Positions 1 to 11,400 of a stretch of DNA of 64,000 bases are shown here, one piece after another (position 1 is the first letter of the stretch; every line of letters starts with the position of its first letter). The stretch is taken from contig NC_134539.1 of the NCBI RefSeq assembly GCF_050624435.1, forward strand, positions 42,068,001 through 42,132,000, in the 5' to 3' direction. Made by a program: the position numbers and the translations under genes. The notes under the pieces are model-generated. The model saw nothing but the letters and a program-made list of their open reading frames with translations, searched no databases and was not told the DNA's origin. This DNA comes from Tenrec ecaudatus. Lineage: Eukaryota; Chordata; Mammalia; Afrosoricida; Tenrecidae.

Positions 1-1550
1 ATTAAATTAACAACAGCAACAACAATAACAAATCCTCATTGGTGTAAAACTAATTAAAACTCAGAGAGACCTATTTGACAGTTGGAGATGTCTATTTTAG
101 CTTAACATCTTTTTATATGTTACTTATTAATATATAATGTATGTGCTATTTATTGGTATATGTAATTTTAAACATATTTATAAATTATATACTATAAAAT
201 ATATAATGTATCTTGTTGAGTGATAGGGTGAGGACTCCTCAACTATGTGAAATATATGTATATCTAACTGTACATATTACATATTGATAACTAACACAGA
301 GCCATCAAGTCAATGCCAACTCACAACGATCCTTTAGAACAGAGTAGAAGAGCGTCTGTGAGTTTCCAAGACTGACTTGTGACGGGCGGAGAAAGCCCTG
401 TCTGCCTCCTGCAGAGCGGCTGGTGGTTTCCGACTGCTCACCTTGCGTATCACAACCCGAAGAGTAACCACTAACACCATCAAGGCTCCTTATTCACTGA
501 GAAATATAGGTCAATAATTAATATATTAAAATGTTATCACCTGAAAATAGTTCAGTGGTAGACAAATTCTAAGAATTTCAAGTGATTTAAGAAGTGCACA
601 TTACATGAAGAAAGGCATTTCGACACCACCTATACTTGAGAAAGGAGCATCCTGGGCATTGGAAATGTTTACACATGATGGTCCTAAGGGGCCTCAGACC
701 CTGAAAGCACCTGGGAATGATTCTTACATGATATTCCACACATAAATGGATTTTGAAAGAGGACCAGATAGAAGGCATCAATGGGAGAAGGGGATGTTCA
801 CTATCCATCCTTAGTGAGCTGTCTTTTAGCCCTTCTTCTTTTTCCTTCTGATATAATTACATAAGCCTTAAAATTATACATGATTAAATGTATGTAACAT
901 AAATATTTAATACTATATAATGATGTATAAAACAACAAATATATATCACATATATGTCACGTTGAAACCACCTACCAGGTGAGATATTGAAGAGGTTTTT
1001 ACTTTTGTTATCATGACAGAGATAATTAATTATATAGTGAAATAATTATAGCTTTTACTCATTTTATTATAAGCTAGCTAAGACTTCAAAAGAATTAAAC
1101 AATTTACCAAAGACATACCCAAGTTAAATAATATGGTGTTAGGTATATAAATATTTTTGGTGTTTTGTTTTATTGTGAATTGGGTGGGGATTTGCACTTA
1201 AAGTCTATAATTTTTAATAGAATTAGCTTCATTAGAAAGCACCTTTAATTGCACCATATTCATTAATAAAAACATCCTTACATATACACTTTTGAAAGAA
1301 GTTTTCTTTAACTTCTATTTGAGACACTTCCCAGAAGAAGTCTCAGGGCAGTAGTAGATTTGTCTCTACTACCATGTGATCCTAGTAGTATGGAATCTCT
1401 CTGTGCCGCTCATTCATCATGAGTAAACTAGTATAAAACCTCTGTTTTCCCAGATTTTCAGGATAGTCCTAAGAATCAAAGGAAATCTTGAAAGTGAACA
1501 TTCCTGTGAATCTTCAGAGTAAGTGCAAATTTCCCTTAGTCATGTCCCCA
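1..1550. other. Gene-free DNA upstream of first OR13D gene
   Basis: This stretch is AT-rich and holds no open frame that looks coding. One AfroSINE lies at about 295-488. The last 60 bases resemble the DNA just before the other two receptor genes, as expected of the left part of the first tandem unit. A 5' untranslated exon and promoter for the receptor probably lie here or further left, because receptor genes of this type are usually spliced just before the coding exon, but I cannot place them. Confidence 0.5.
295..488 (-). repeat. AfroSINE
   Basis: The stretch reads as a reversed AfroSINE. It has the 'gccatcaagtcaatgcc' type 3' body, a central 'acagagtagaa' block, the 'gagcggctggtgg' block, and ends in a tRNA-like head close to 'accatcaaggctcc'. 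AfroSINEs are tRNA-derived SINEs restricted to Afrotheria, so this copy helps to place the organism. Confidence 0.8.
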
Positions 1551-1564
1551 TCTAAACTCTGCAG
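1551..1564 (+). other. Splice acceptor before OR13D copy 1
   Basis: A pyrimidine-leaning tract ending in 'ctctgcag' lies 13 bases before the start codon. The same block precedes copy 2 (ending at 14400) and, more weakly, copy 3 (ending at 31809). Olfactory receptor genes usually have a 5' untranslated exon spliced to a single coding exon a few bases before ATG, so this is the likely coding-exon acceptor. Confidence 0.6.
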
Positions 1565-1577
1565 GTGACATGGACAC

Positions 1578-2519
1578 ATGGAGGTGGGGAATTACTCTGC
1601 TGTGACGGAATTCCTTTTGGTGGGACTTGCCCAATATCCCACCCTAAGGCTTTCTCTGACCCTGCTCTGCCTCATCATGTACCTGACAATTCTCTTGGGA
1701 AACAGCATGCTCATTGTCATCATCATCCTGGACTCCCGACTCCATACCCCTATGTACTTTTTCCTTGGGAACCTCTCATTCTTGGACATCTGTTACACGA
1801 CATCGTGGATCCCTTTGATGCTTGTCATGTTTCTGTCTGAGAGAAAATCCATCTCTTTCATTGGCTGTGCACTGGAGATGGGCATCTCACTCTCTTTGGG
1901 CTCCACAGAATGTATCCTCCTTGCTATGATGGCCTACGACAGGTACGTGGCCATCTGCAACCCACTGAGATACACCATCATCATGAACAGGATACTCTGT
2001 GGGCACATGGCTGCCTGGTCCTGGATCATAGGCTCTCTAATTGCCCTAGTGCAAACAACCATGACAATGGTGTTGCCTTTCTGTGGGAATGTCATTGACC
2101 ATCTTACCTGTGAGGTCCTGGCTCTCCTTAAACTTGTCTGCTCAGATATCACCATCAATGTACTCATCATGACACTGGCAAGTGTTGTTTTATTGATGCT
2201 TCCCCTGCTGTTAATTTTTACCTCTTATATTTTTATTCTCTCCTCTATACTAAGAATTAATTCGGCAGAGGGCAGAAAGAAAGCCTTTTCTACCTGTTCG
2301 GCTCACCTGACTGTGGTCATCTTATTCTATGGTTCAGCCCTTTTTATGTACATGAAGCCCAAGTCAAAAGACACAAAGACCTCTGATGAGATCATTGTGC
2401 TGTCTTATGGAGTGGTGTCCCCAATGTTGAACCCCATCATCTACAGCCTGAGGAATAAGGAGGTAAAGGGGGCTGTGAAGAAAGTCCTGAGCACACATCT
2501 ACGTCTAAGGAAAACATGA
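1578..2519 (+). CDS. Olfactory receptor, OR13D subfamily, copy 1
   Basis: This single-exon odorant receptor has 313 residues, within the usual family range (about 310-320). It is a seven-transmembrane class A GPCR of olfactory neuron cilia that signals through Golf. Visible marks are an N-glycosylation site at N5-Y-S, GN at 41-42 (TM1), PMYFFL at 58-63, C97, [10 protein letters not shown] at 118-127 (end of TM3), cysteines 169, 178 and 188 in loop 2, SY at 216-217 (TM5), KAFSTCSAH at 235-243 (TM6) and NPIIY at 285-289 (TM7). From memory it is closest to human OR13D1. The start at 1578 is chosen because it follows the splice acceptor and gives the family N-terminus. Loop 2 lacks one of two Asn residues present in copies 2 and 3 (CGNV for CGNNV), an in-frame loss after about base 2090. 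There are no stops or frameshifts, so it looks functional. Confidence 0.95.
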   Translation: MEVGNYSAVTEFLLVGLAQYPTLRLSLTLLCLIMYLTILLGNSMLIVIIILDSRLHTPMYFFLGNLSFLDICYTTSWIPLMLVMFLSERKSISFIGCALEMGISLSLGSTECILLAMMAYDRYVAICNPLRYTIIMNRILCGHMAAWSWIIGSLIALVQTTMTMVLPFCGNVIDHLTCEVLALLKLVCSDITINVLIMTLASVVLLMLPLLLIFTSYIFILSSILRINSAEGRKKAFSTCSAHLTVVILFYGSALFMYMKPKSKDTKTSDEIIVLSYGVVSPMLNPIIYSLRNKEVKGAVKKVLSTHLRLRKT

Positions 2520-3785
2520 GAAGCCTTGAGACCTGTCCTATTCTCACTGAGGGACAAGATGAGTTTTTTTGCATTCACAAAAGAAGTCATGGAATCAAGT
2601 TTCAAGGGAGATTGTGTGTCTAAAGCCAAATATGATCTTCCATTCAGTTCAACAAAAAATATCCTCATATTGTTCTGAACAAGTTCCTTCTCCCTTTCCC
2701 CCACTTTCACTTTGAGGGAAAATAATAAGTATCAGGATATGTTATCTGAGTGGCTTTGTAGCTCACTATGAATATGGAAATAAGATAAATATGGAAAATA
2801 ATGCATTGATCTACAAAATAATCTCTAGCCTTCAGAGGGCTCTTTCCCTTTAATAACTAAATTTTTAACTGCTGCTATTCATGATTGCAAACACTCCAGT
2901 CATTGCTACAATTATTTCTGAGGAGCATTGACCTGATTCTAATATTTTTTGTTCTCAATTTTGCCCCAGAATGATGTTAGTTTTTCCATGACTACACTCT
3001 GTACTCCAACTCAGATTGTTATTTTGAATCACTGAGTTTTGCTTATTTGTATGTTTACTCTGTTATTTCTAATATACATAGACTTTTTGTAGATTATGGC
3101 TATGAAGCTGATTTATATATTAATATACACAACCAGTTAAAATAGCACTCCCCTAAAATCTATAACATATCAGTTGTTTCCTACCGTGGGCACCAGAACT
3201 GTGACCACAGTAGTTAAAAAGGATTTCCCTAATCGAGTTATTCATAGAAATAATCTGTGGACTATATAGAGTTGAATATTGATAAATATGGAAATTTATA
3301 AATCTACAAAAATGATGCATATGTTTACCTTTATCCCTGATTCACAGAGTAATAAGCATCTCAAATACAACATATACAGAACAGAACCCTTGTTGTCCTA
3401 TCTCCAAACTACTTATCCTAAAGTCTTCTCTATTTCAGGAAGTGGCAACATCACACACTCACATCCTGCACACAAGCAAGTGTTGTCAACTCTATCTCCA
3501 CATGTCATGTGAATCTGACCACTTCAATTGCTACTACCGTAGGTCAAACCACCATCATCTTCTCTACACCATTGTAAGGATTTTATAATTAATCATCCCT
3601 GCTCCCATTTTTTTCTATAGTCCACTGCCTACACAGCCATCAGAATATTGTTTTAACGTGCAATACCATACTTTTTCTTAAAATGTTCTAAAAAACATTG
3701 TTTTCCCAAATGCTTTCTGTCATACTTCCATAGTACTTGACTTCCAAGCTGGTCATAAAAAGTGATATGGCGTCTATCTGTAGAT

Positions 3786-3846
3786 CTTCTTTTTCCTCCT
3801 CCTCCTCCTCCTCCTCTTCCTCTTCATCTCCTCCTCCTCTTCATCT
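3786..3846 (+). repeat. (CTC)n simple repeat
   Basis: A run of 'cctcctcctcctcctcctcc' followed by interrupted ctt/cat units. The matching place in unit 2 (near 24260-24370) is also pyrimidine-rich but not a clean triplet array. Confidence 0.85.
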
Positions 3847-4505
3847 TAGTAACCACACCGTCACATTGTGATGATCACATATATAGATGTTGCAGTCATT
3901 TCCCTAATTAAGGTTGCAGACCTCACAGTGTTCCACCAGCAGACATGACTCAGCTCTAGAAGAACTCCATGTCCAAACGTCACGCTTCACTGGCTGGGAT
4001 CGAGTAGACAGGAGACAATCTGCCCCTACGAAGCCCAACAGAAATTTCAAAGTGAGTAGAAAATAAATCTTCAATGTGACTATGTTTTGAGATGCATTTT
4101 TTTCACAGAAATGTATAGCCACAGCAATTTCACAGAAAAATAACAAACCCCAGCTTCCACAATGTATTATTGATGATACTCAAAATCATTAGATAACACA
4201 AAATCATTAGACATACTCAGCCCGAAAGTAATCAAGGAAGATTGATCCTGAGATAAACAAGAGGATAGTAGACAAGAATTTTTAAGTGGCTATTACAACT
4301 ATACTAATAAAGTGTCTAAAAATATTCCTTATAAATAAATAAATAAATAGGAATTCTCAGTAATGATGGACTGATGAAGAAAAACAGTCTCAAATTGGAA
4401 AATACTATTGTTCCAATTCCTGAGGGGCTTAACAGTAGTGTTCAGCTGGCATAAGAAAGAATCAGAGAAACTGAGGATCAACTGAAATTACTGAACCTAA
4501 AGAAC

Positions 4506-4650
4506 TGTACATTCTGAAAGGAGGATGACCTTTGAGGGGGTGGGAGGCAGGAGGTGAGGGAGGACTGGGTAGAGGATGGTTTCACGTCACCTGGACTGTT
4601 GAAGAGGAGACAAAGTGTAAATTGCACCTAATAGACAATAAAACGTGTGT
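4506..4650 (+). other. Unit-1-specific insert ending in a poly(A) signal
   Basis: Flanking DNA ('gaaattactgaacctaaag' before, 'ctgtttactgtcaggatg' after) matches unit 2 at about 25015-25073, but the roughly 145 bases between are absent there. The insert has a purine-rich part and ends in 'caataaaacgtgtgttt' and an A run, as a 5'-truncated retrocopy would. I do not recognise the source, and no clear target-site duplication is visible. Confidence 0.4.
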
Positions 4651-5479
4651 TTAAAAAAGATTTCGTAATCTGTTTACTGTCAGGATGTAGAGTAATAGAA
4701 TTGCCTATATAACTCCTTCCCCCTTCTTTGCTGATAGCCACACCTGTATTTTATAGTTAACCATCATTCTGTAGCATGATTTGGAATTTCAGGGCCAGAG
4801 AGAGCTTTGTTTCTTCAGACTAATATAGTCATCTCACTTCACTTTGCCACTGGTGATACAGAACGACGGAGAGAACACAGCTCTGGAAAATGAAAATGAG
4901 GCAAAAATATGGCTTCTGAGAAATAACTTACCTTTATAGAGGCAAATAAACATAGACATCATGTTTCTGCATCTTGAAAACTGAACTTTCAGATGAATTG
5001 AATATGATATCTAGAGTTCCCAACATAAACAACCACCACAAAGAAGATGGAAATGAAGTCACCAAAACAAACAAACAAACAAAACCTTTGCATACTTGAT
5101 CATTTCTATGAGCCTTGAGGTATCCTTTGGTTTTTTGTTATGGAATTTAATAAATACTTTACCCTATAAACACGTTGAAGTTATGATTGTCATAAAAATT
5201 ACATCCTAAGGAACCCAGACTGGACCAAAGCCCATCACATCAGTCTCCTTCTTACCAGAAATTCCCCTGATTCTCACAAGCAGATAAGACAAGAGTTTCT
5301 TCCATAGAACCCCAGGAAAGATATCCTGTTTCTCTTGCGGAGTCCTAATGAGCTGTCTCAGAGCACAATTATCCTCTTGTATTCTTGAAAGTATCTAAAT
5401 TATGAGGAGTTCTTTATATCCCAATAGCTATTTTATTCTGATAGCTTATATTTCATCTATACATTTATATCTATATCCT

Positions 5480-5600
5480 CTATAAAATGTACACTCCCAA
5501 AGGGCAAGGATTCCCCATTTTTCATCTTTGTGTGCCCAGATAACACTTAGTGAACTTTTATGGGATAAAAATATAGTAAAGGGCTTGGCACAGGGTTGAT
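5480..5600 (+). repeat. Old L2/MIR-type 3' end
   Basis: The wording 'cccaaagggcaaggattcc', then 'catctttgtgtgcccag' and 'gcttggcacagg', follows the ancient L2/MIR 3' consensus. The same remnant is present in unit 2 at 25890-26030, so it predates the tandem duplication. Confidence 0.5.
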
Positions 5601-5724
5601 TATTAAGATATTAATAGGATTTAAATGATTAAATAATTCTATATGCCATATCATTGAAGTCAATTGATTGCCCTCTTTGAAAATTGTATGTCCTTTTGTT
5701 CATAGTTTAATTACTACAGATAAG

Positions 5725-5840
5725 CCAGCCTAGGTGGTTATGCATTGGACTTTAAGGCTCAAGGTCAGCAAATCCATCATTCCTCCAGAGAAAAATGAGG
5801 CTTTCTACCCTTATACATGTTTATAGGCTCTTAGAGAACA
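5725..5840 (+). repeat. AfroSINE fragment
   Basis: This is the tRNA-like head and first body block of an AfroSINE ('ggtggttatgcattgg', 'attcctccagagaaa', 'gaggctttctac'). It is absent from the aligned place in unit 2 (about 26110), so it was inserted after the duplication or lost from unit 2. Confidence 0.65.
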
Positions 5841-5932
5841 TTATGCTTAGCAAACTTAATCAAAGATAAATATTTTTAATAATAAAGAAAAAGAAATGTA
5901 GTTTGTACACCAGAAGACAAGACTAATGACTA

Positions 5933-6055
5933 CGAGGGGGCCAGAGATTGGGGTGGGGGGGGGGAGACAGGGAGGGTGGAAACAGGAAGTGGGGAAGGAC
6001 AGGATATTGAGGAGGGAGGGGAGAAGAATGGAGGGAGGAGAGAAAGAAAATCATA
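5933..6055 (+). repeat. Purine-rich, G-run tract
   Basis: Over 110 bases almost entirely of G and A on the + strand, including a run of ten G. Such a tract can adopt triplex or quadruplex forms in vitro. It directly precedes the TA microsatellite. Confidence 0.8.
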
Positions 6056-6112
6056 TATATGGAAGGTTTAACAATATATTGTTACTGATTTCATTTCTTG
6101 AGATGAGCTGTA

Positions 6113-6113
<1 letters not shown>

Positions 6114-6186
<73 letters not shown>
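6114..6186 (+). repeat. (TA)n microsatellite
   Basis: About 35 uninterrupted TA units, followed by a short GT run. It is absent from the aligned part of unit 2. A perfect array of this length should be highly length-variable between individuals. Confidence 0.95.
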
Positions 6187-6189
<3 letters not shown>

Positions 6190-6349
6190 TGTGTGTTTCT
6201 TTTAAAATAAAATAAAATCTATCCAGATTCCTCATCCCTCAAATGTAAACATTGGTCTGAGTGGCTTAAAAAAAGGAGGAAAAGTAAAGCTGAAATGTAT
6301 TTGGAGTCTTCAGTGCCAAACAAGTTCATTAAAAGAAGAAGAAAAAAAA

Positions 6350-6500
6350 TATTCACAGCCTCAGAAACTCTAGGGAGAAATTCTATGCTACCCTGTGTAA
6401 GATTACTGTGACCCAGAACGGAGGGGTAAAGCCTGCAGAGGGAGCAATTCCATCCTGCCCCATAAAAGATTACTCTGACTCAGAATGGATGGGTAAAGTC
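6350..6500 (+). repeat. AfroSINE 3' part with internal tandem duplication
   Basis: The block 'cacagcctcagaaactctag' and the following 'aagattactgtgacccagaa' fit the right half of an AfroSINE. The last 60 bases then recur in tandem (about 6389-6439 and 6448-6500, both ending in a 'ggggtaaagcctgca'-like motif), so the element carries a local duplication. Confidence 0.55.
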
Positions 6501-7049
6501 TGCATCGTTCCAACGGTGGTGGAATAATATAAATGTAGAGAGAGTTTAAATATTAAGACATGGAACAGTAGAATTAGGGAGAAAGAACTCTGACCGAGGA
6601 TAAGTGGAGTTAGGGGAGGAAGTTGGGGAGTTGGCAATCCCTTGAGGCTGACATCTACCACCTGGTTATTGCACCGTAATGTCACTTTCAGTCCACCAAG
6701 AAAAATTAGGCCTCACAGTTAACCTGGTATTAAAAAGAGCATTATGAAAGCTCTGACGATGGAAATTGGCTTTGATTCCAAGGACATAGAGAATAAGAAG
6801 AGTCTTTGATCCTTGTCCTCCAACATTGTCCTTTTTCTCAAAAAAAGAAAGAAGGAAATTGGAAAGTTGTCAAAAACCCAGCAGGAAACAATTTCACTTC
6901 CACTAGATGCACTACTTTTCCAGTTTGTTTGTTTTTCTCCTTTCCCATTAAAAATAATAATGGTATTATTAAAATGTCTAACAAAATAATGTGAGAAAAT
7001 TCACATGCTAGATTGTTCATTTTAAATAGGCTAAACCACTGTATTAAAT

Positions 7050-7530
7050 GGTATGGCATTTGGTTTTCTTTACTCTTTATTGTGAATTTGACAGGGGGTT
7101 ACCCATGAGATCACCACTTTTTCATTCAAAAATGTTAGTAATTTATCAATCCTCCCAGTGGCTTGCCCTGTCTCCCCCACCTGCTCCATCCTTCTCCTTC
7201 CCATCTGCTCAGAGTAGACTATCTTCACCATCACGCATGCTGACATCATTTTACTCTTTCACCGACTGCTTCCTTTTTCATCCTTTCCCCTGACATCCCT
7301 ATTACCCACCAAAATCAGTTTCTTTTGATATAAAAACTTTTTCCTGATTTTTCTTTGTTTTTTTATAACAATGGTCTCATACAATATTTTTCCTTTTGTG
7401 TTTGACTAACATCACTCAGCCTAATGTCTGTAAAGTCTAAATCCATCCACATCATGAGGTGTTTCACAGTTTTATCATTATTCTTAAACAATGTGTCGTA
7501 TTCCATTGTGTGAATGTACAGCAGATGAAT
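7050..7530 (-). mobile_element. Old L1 3' UTR fragment, reversed
   Basis: Read on the minus strand this is the classic mammalian L1 3' region. On the + strand it has 'tggtctcatacaatatttt', 'cactcagcctaatgtctg', 'catccacatcatgaggtg' and 'ttccattgtgtgaatgtac'. It is clearly more diverged than the L1 next to it at 7535-9822. Confidence 0.65.
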
Positions 7531-7534
7531 CTGA

Positions 7535-9822
7535 AAGATCACAATAGCAGGTCCTGTGCAGAGTGGGAGAAAAATGTGAAACAGGTCTACTTCCTGGGGT
7601 GAGGTCCAGATACTATGGCAGGGGCCAGACTCAATCCAGGGACACATATGGCAGCTAACTAAAAAGAAGGGGAAGATTTTTTTTTAAAGGCATGGGTAGC
7701 AGGGATAAAGGGCACTAACCCACCCAAGGAGAGGGTTTTGTTTATATATCCAAAGGAGAGGGAGAGAGGGACCAGACTTCAACCCCGGGGTGCCAAGTCG
7801 TGAATGCAACATACCAGCAATAAGCAGGGAATCAATAAGAAGTCTGCTGGACTGGCCCCCAATCCCAACTATGTGGACACCCTCCTTTCCCTCCCAGAAG
7901 AATGCACTACTAAAGTCAGAACTGAAGCTACATCTCACGGAGCGGGGCGCACAGATATCAGAACACACAGAATCAAACAGAGGGAAGGAGAGAGGGTGGA
8001 ACACACCCTGTCCCACCAAGCCCCTGAGGACACTATTCCTTCTCAGAGTAGCCAGTGCACAGAGAGAACCACAGGGCTGGCCACCACAAGACATGACATC
8101 CCTCACTGATGCATAGTTATGAGGGACAACATGGGGACACAGTTCAGGGATTGTGTGCAATCTGACCCCACCAGACTGGGGCAAAATGCTAACGGCATGC
8201 AACAGAGCAGCAAGGGGAGCAAAGCCAAGCAACAAAGTCCCTGAGGAATACCAAAAATAGACTATGGGGCCAGGGCATGGCACCCCATCAGACTCAACTG
8301 GAAAACACGCCCAAAGGTCAACAAACGGACCTGGAACTATTTAAAGGCTTTTCTCTTTTTTGGGGTCTTGTTGTGTTTTTTTTTTCTGCTGTTGTTTGTT
8401 TTTTTTGGGTTTTCTTTTGTTGCTATGTTTTGCTCTGCCTTGTTTTTGTGCTTATTATTGTCTCTGCATGTCTATCTAGACATATAGGTGGGACAAACAA
8501 TCGTAGGAGAAAACAATGGGACCAATGGTTCCAGGGGAACAGGGAGAGGGAAGGCAGGAGAAAGGAAGTGGGGGTTAACAAATCTAGGGACAAGGGAACA
8601 ACAAAAGATCTAAAATCAATGGCTAGGAGGTGTAGGAAGCCTGGTAAGGCATGATCAAGGGCAATGTAACTGAGAGGAGTTATTGAAACCTGAATGAAAG
8701 ATGACCAGGAGAGTGCGACAAGAAGAAAGTAAAAGGAAATAAAGGAAAGAACTAGGAGGCAAAGGGCATTTATAGAGGTCTAAATAGATGCATGTACATA
8801 TGTAAATATATTTATATATAGCAATAGGGAAATATATCTATGTACATATATTTATATGTTAAGTATCAAGGTAGCAGACGGACATTGGGCCTCTACTCAA
8901 GTACTCCCTCAACACAAGAACACTTTGTTCTAATAAACTGGCATTCCGTGATGCTCACCTTCCCAACATGATCACTGAAGACAAAATGGGTACATAGCAA
9001 ATGTAGTGAAGAAAGCTGATGGTGTCCAGCTATCAAAAGATATAGTGTCAGGGGTCTTAAAGGCTTGAGACAAACAAGCAGCCATCTAGCTGAGAATTAA
9101 CAAAGTCCACATGGAAGCCTGTGTGATCATGAGATGTCGATGGGATCAGATATCAGGCATTAAAGACCCAGAACAAAATATCATATCAATGTGAATGAGG
9201 GAAAGTGCTGAGTGGAGACCCAAAACCCATCTGTAGACAATTGGACACCCCCTTACAGAAGGGTCGCAAGGGAGGAATGAGCCAGTCAGGGTGCATTAGA
9301 GCACCGATGAAACACACAACTTTCCTCTAGTTCCTTAATGCTCCTCCCCACCCACCCCCCACTATCATGACTCCCATTCTGCCTTACAGATCCAGCTAGA
9401 CCAGAGCATGTGCACAGTTACAGGTAAGAACTGGAAACACAGGGAATCCAGGACAGATAAACCCCTCGGGACTAATAATGAGAGTAGAGAGACCAGGAGG
9501 GTAAGGGAAGGTTGGGGGAACCAATCACAATGATCTACATATAACCCCATCTGTAGGGGATGGACAGCAGAAAATTGGGTGAAGGGAAACATTGGTCAGT
9601 GTAAGACATGGAAAAAATAATAATTTATAAATTATCAAGGGTTCATGAGGGAGGGATGGTGGGGGTGCAGATGAGGAGCTGATCAAAGGGCTAAAGTAGA
9701 AATAAAATGTTTTGAAAATAATGATGGCAACAAATGTAAAAATGTGCTTGACATCATGCATGGATGTTTAGATTATGATTTAAAAAACTGTATGAGCTCC
9801 CAATAAAAAGATTTTTAAACAA
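7535..9822 (+). mobile_element. L1 3' UTR copy, 5'-truncated (copy a)
   Basis: A 2.3 kb 5'-truncated L1 made mostly of the long 3' UTR typical of this genome. Landmarks are 'gggccagggcatggc' near 8270, 'ggcctctactcaagtactcc' near 8890, 'actatcaaaagatata' near 9030, 'actttcctctagttcc' near 9320, 'acagggaatccaggacag' near 9440 and 'aataatttataaattatcaa' near 9618. It ends in 'caataaaaagatttttaaac' and an A-rich tail. It carries the single-copy version of the block that is doubled in the copy at 19704-22045. The left edge is approximate, and open frames in it are not genes. Confidence 0.8.
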
Positions 9823-11219
9823 AATTTTTTATTTATTTTTAATAAAAAGAAAACGCTACACATTTGATTCTATGACCCTCTGTCATCCTTCAGTTCAGAA
9901 AACAAACAACCCCGTGACTCAAATATCAGCCCAAAGTAGAGAGGGCTCTCTGCTCAGAATAACACTATGGAAGTTCATGCGAATCAGCAATTTGAGATTA
10001 AAAGGGCGGCATTTGCCACTGGACAAAGCTCAGCAGGCAGGAAATGCTAGAAAAGGAGAATGAATGGAAAGGAGTGACACGGGAGAAATGGAACAAGTGA
10101 TATTACCTTGTAGGGATTATAATCAATAACTTGAAATAAAATGTGTACAGGTTGTGCAGAAAATGGATTTTCTGTGTAAATCTCTTAATTCACAATTTAA
10201 AGTTGAAAAAAGAATAAAAAAGGAAAAGCATTGTGTATCAAATATTCATTACATGTAGTTGTGCACAGATATATATCAAAATATAAGCTGGATAACTCAA
10301 ATTATGAATGCCTCATGTTCTCTTGATTTTTGTGAATTTCTTATGCTTTCTACAATAAATATCTATCAGAGAAAAATTTAGTTCAAGTTAAACTTACTAT
10401 TATACATTATATATACTTAGGTCTTTGAGATGTTAGCCCTAATGTAATTAGAAGTCAGGACTCTCAGCAAAATTTAAATTTTCAACTTTAAATCACTTCT
10501 GGGATTAGAGAGTCTCTTAGAAGAAAACAAACGAGGATGTAAATTGGCTCCAGAGCCACTGTGGGTTCTCTGGCAGTGCTTAGTGCTCAAAGGTTACAGA
10601 GTATTTATGTGGGTGAGTGTTTACAGGTGATACAAATCTATGACACGAAATTGGGATGAAAGCTGTATTTTTGGTCAGTCTCCATCACCACAGTCATCTG
10701 GAATTGAGGGATGTGGACTATAGGTTCTAGAGCACACTGATAACTCAAAGAGAGGAGATTTAACAGGTCAGTTCATGTGAAGGAAGCAGCTACTGAAACT
10801 TTAAATTGAACACAGAAGTTAGTGAAACACTGGAAACTCTGAATAGAGGTGCCCATACTCATGTCTAAAGAGCCTTCCTTACCTTGAAAGCTCATGTCCA
10901 ATCAAAGGAAAAAGTTACAGATCTTGCTTTGGTGTTTAAATGAGGGTGACTACAGCACTGATGAGAAGAATTACTGTCAGAGAAGAGAGCAGATATGGAA
11001 ATGGGGATTCTGAAGAACTGATTTCATTTGAAAAGTTTAGGATAAAACAATAGGAAAAAATTAGGGGATGAAAGATTGATGTCTTGGGTTCTTAGAAACA
11101 TCATCTTAAGTTAGTTCTTTCTCCTTACCATAGAAAATGAAAGACTGTAATCCTAGGAATTCAGATTACACTAAACTATATTGGTTTAGCTTAGTCCATC
11201 TCAGCCAAGAATGTTCAGA

Positions 11220-11400
11220 TGTGTGATGTTAATCCTCACAGTAACCTATTAAGAAGGTGGTGTTACCTCATTTTACTTGATACTCATTATGCTCAGACAT
11301 TTGAGGTGTTCTGTCCAGGTGTCTTGCTCATCTAATAACCCACACAGTGACGAATTAATGCTTGCCTTCTGACGCCAGGACAACTACTCGTTCTGTTAAG
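11220..11400 (+). repeat. MIR SINE
   Basis: The order 'gttaatcctcacagtaacc', a 'cctcattttac' block and 'gtcttgctcatctaataacc' follows the MIR core and 3' part. MIRs are ancient mammalian SINEs. Confidence 0.55.

Noticed and set aside
5926-6210. 94-codon open frame on the + strand
   Set aside because: It is a read through the purine tract and the TA microsatellite (poly-IY), with no gene-like sequence.
7684-8283. 199-codon open frame on the minus strand
   Set aside because: It is antisense to the 3' UTR of L1 copy a, with no sign of coding in other copies of the same UTR.
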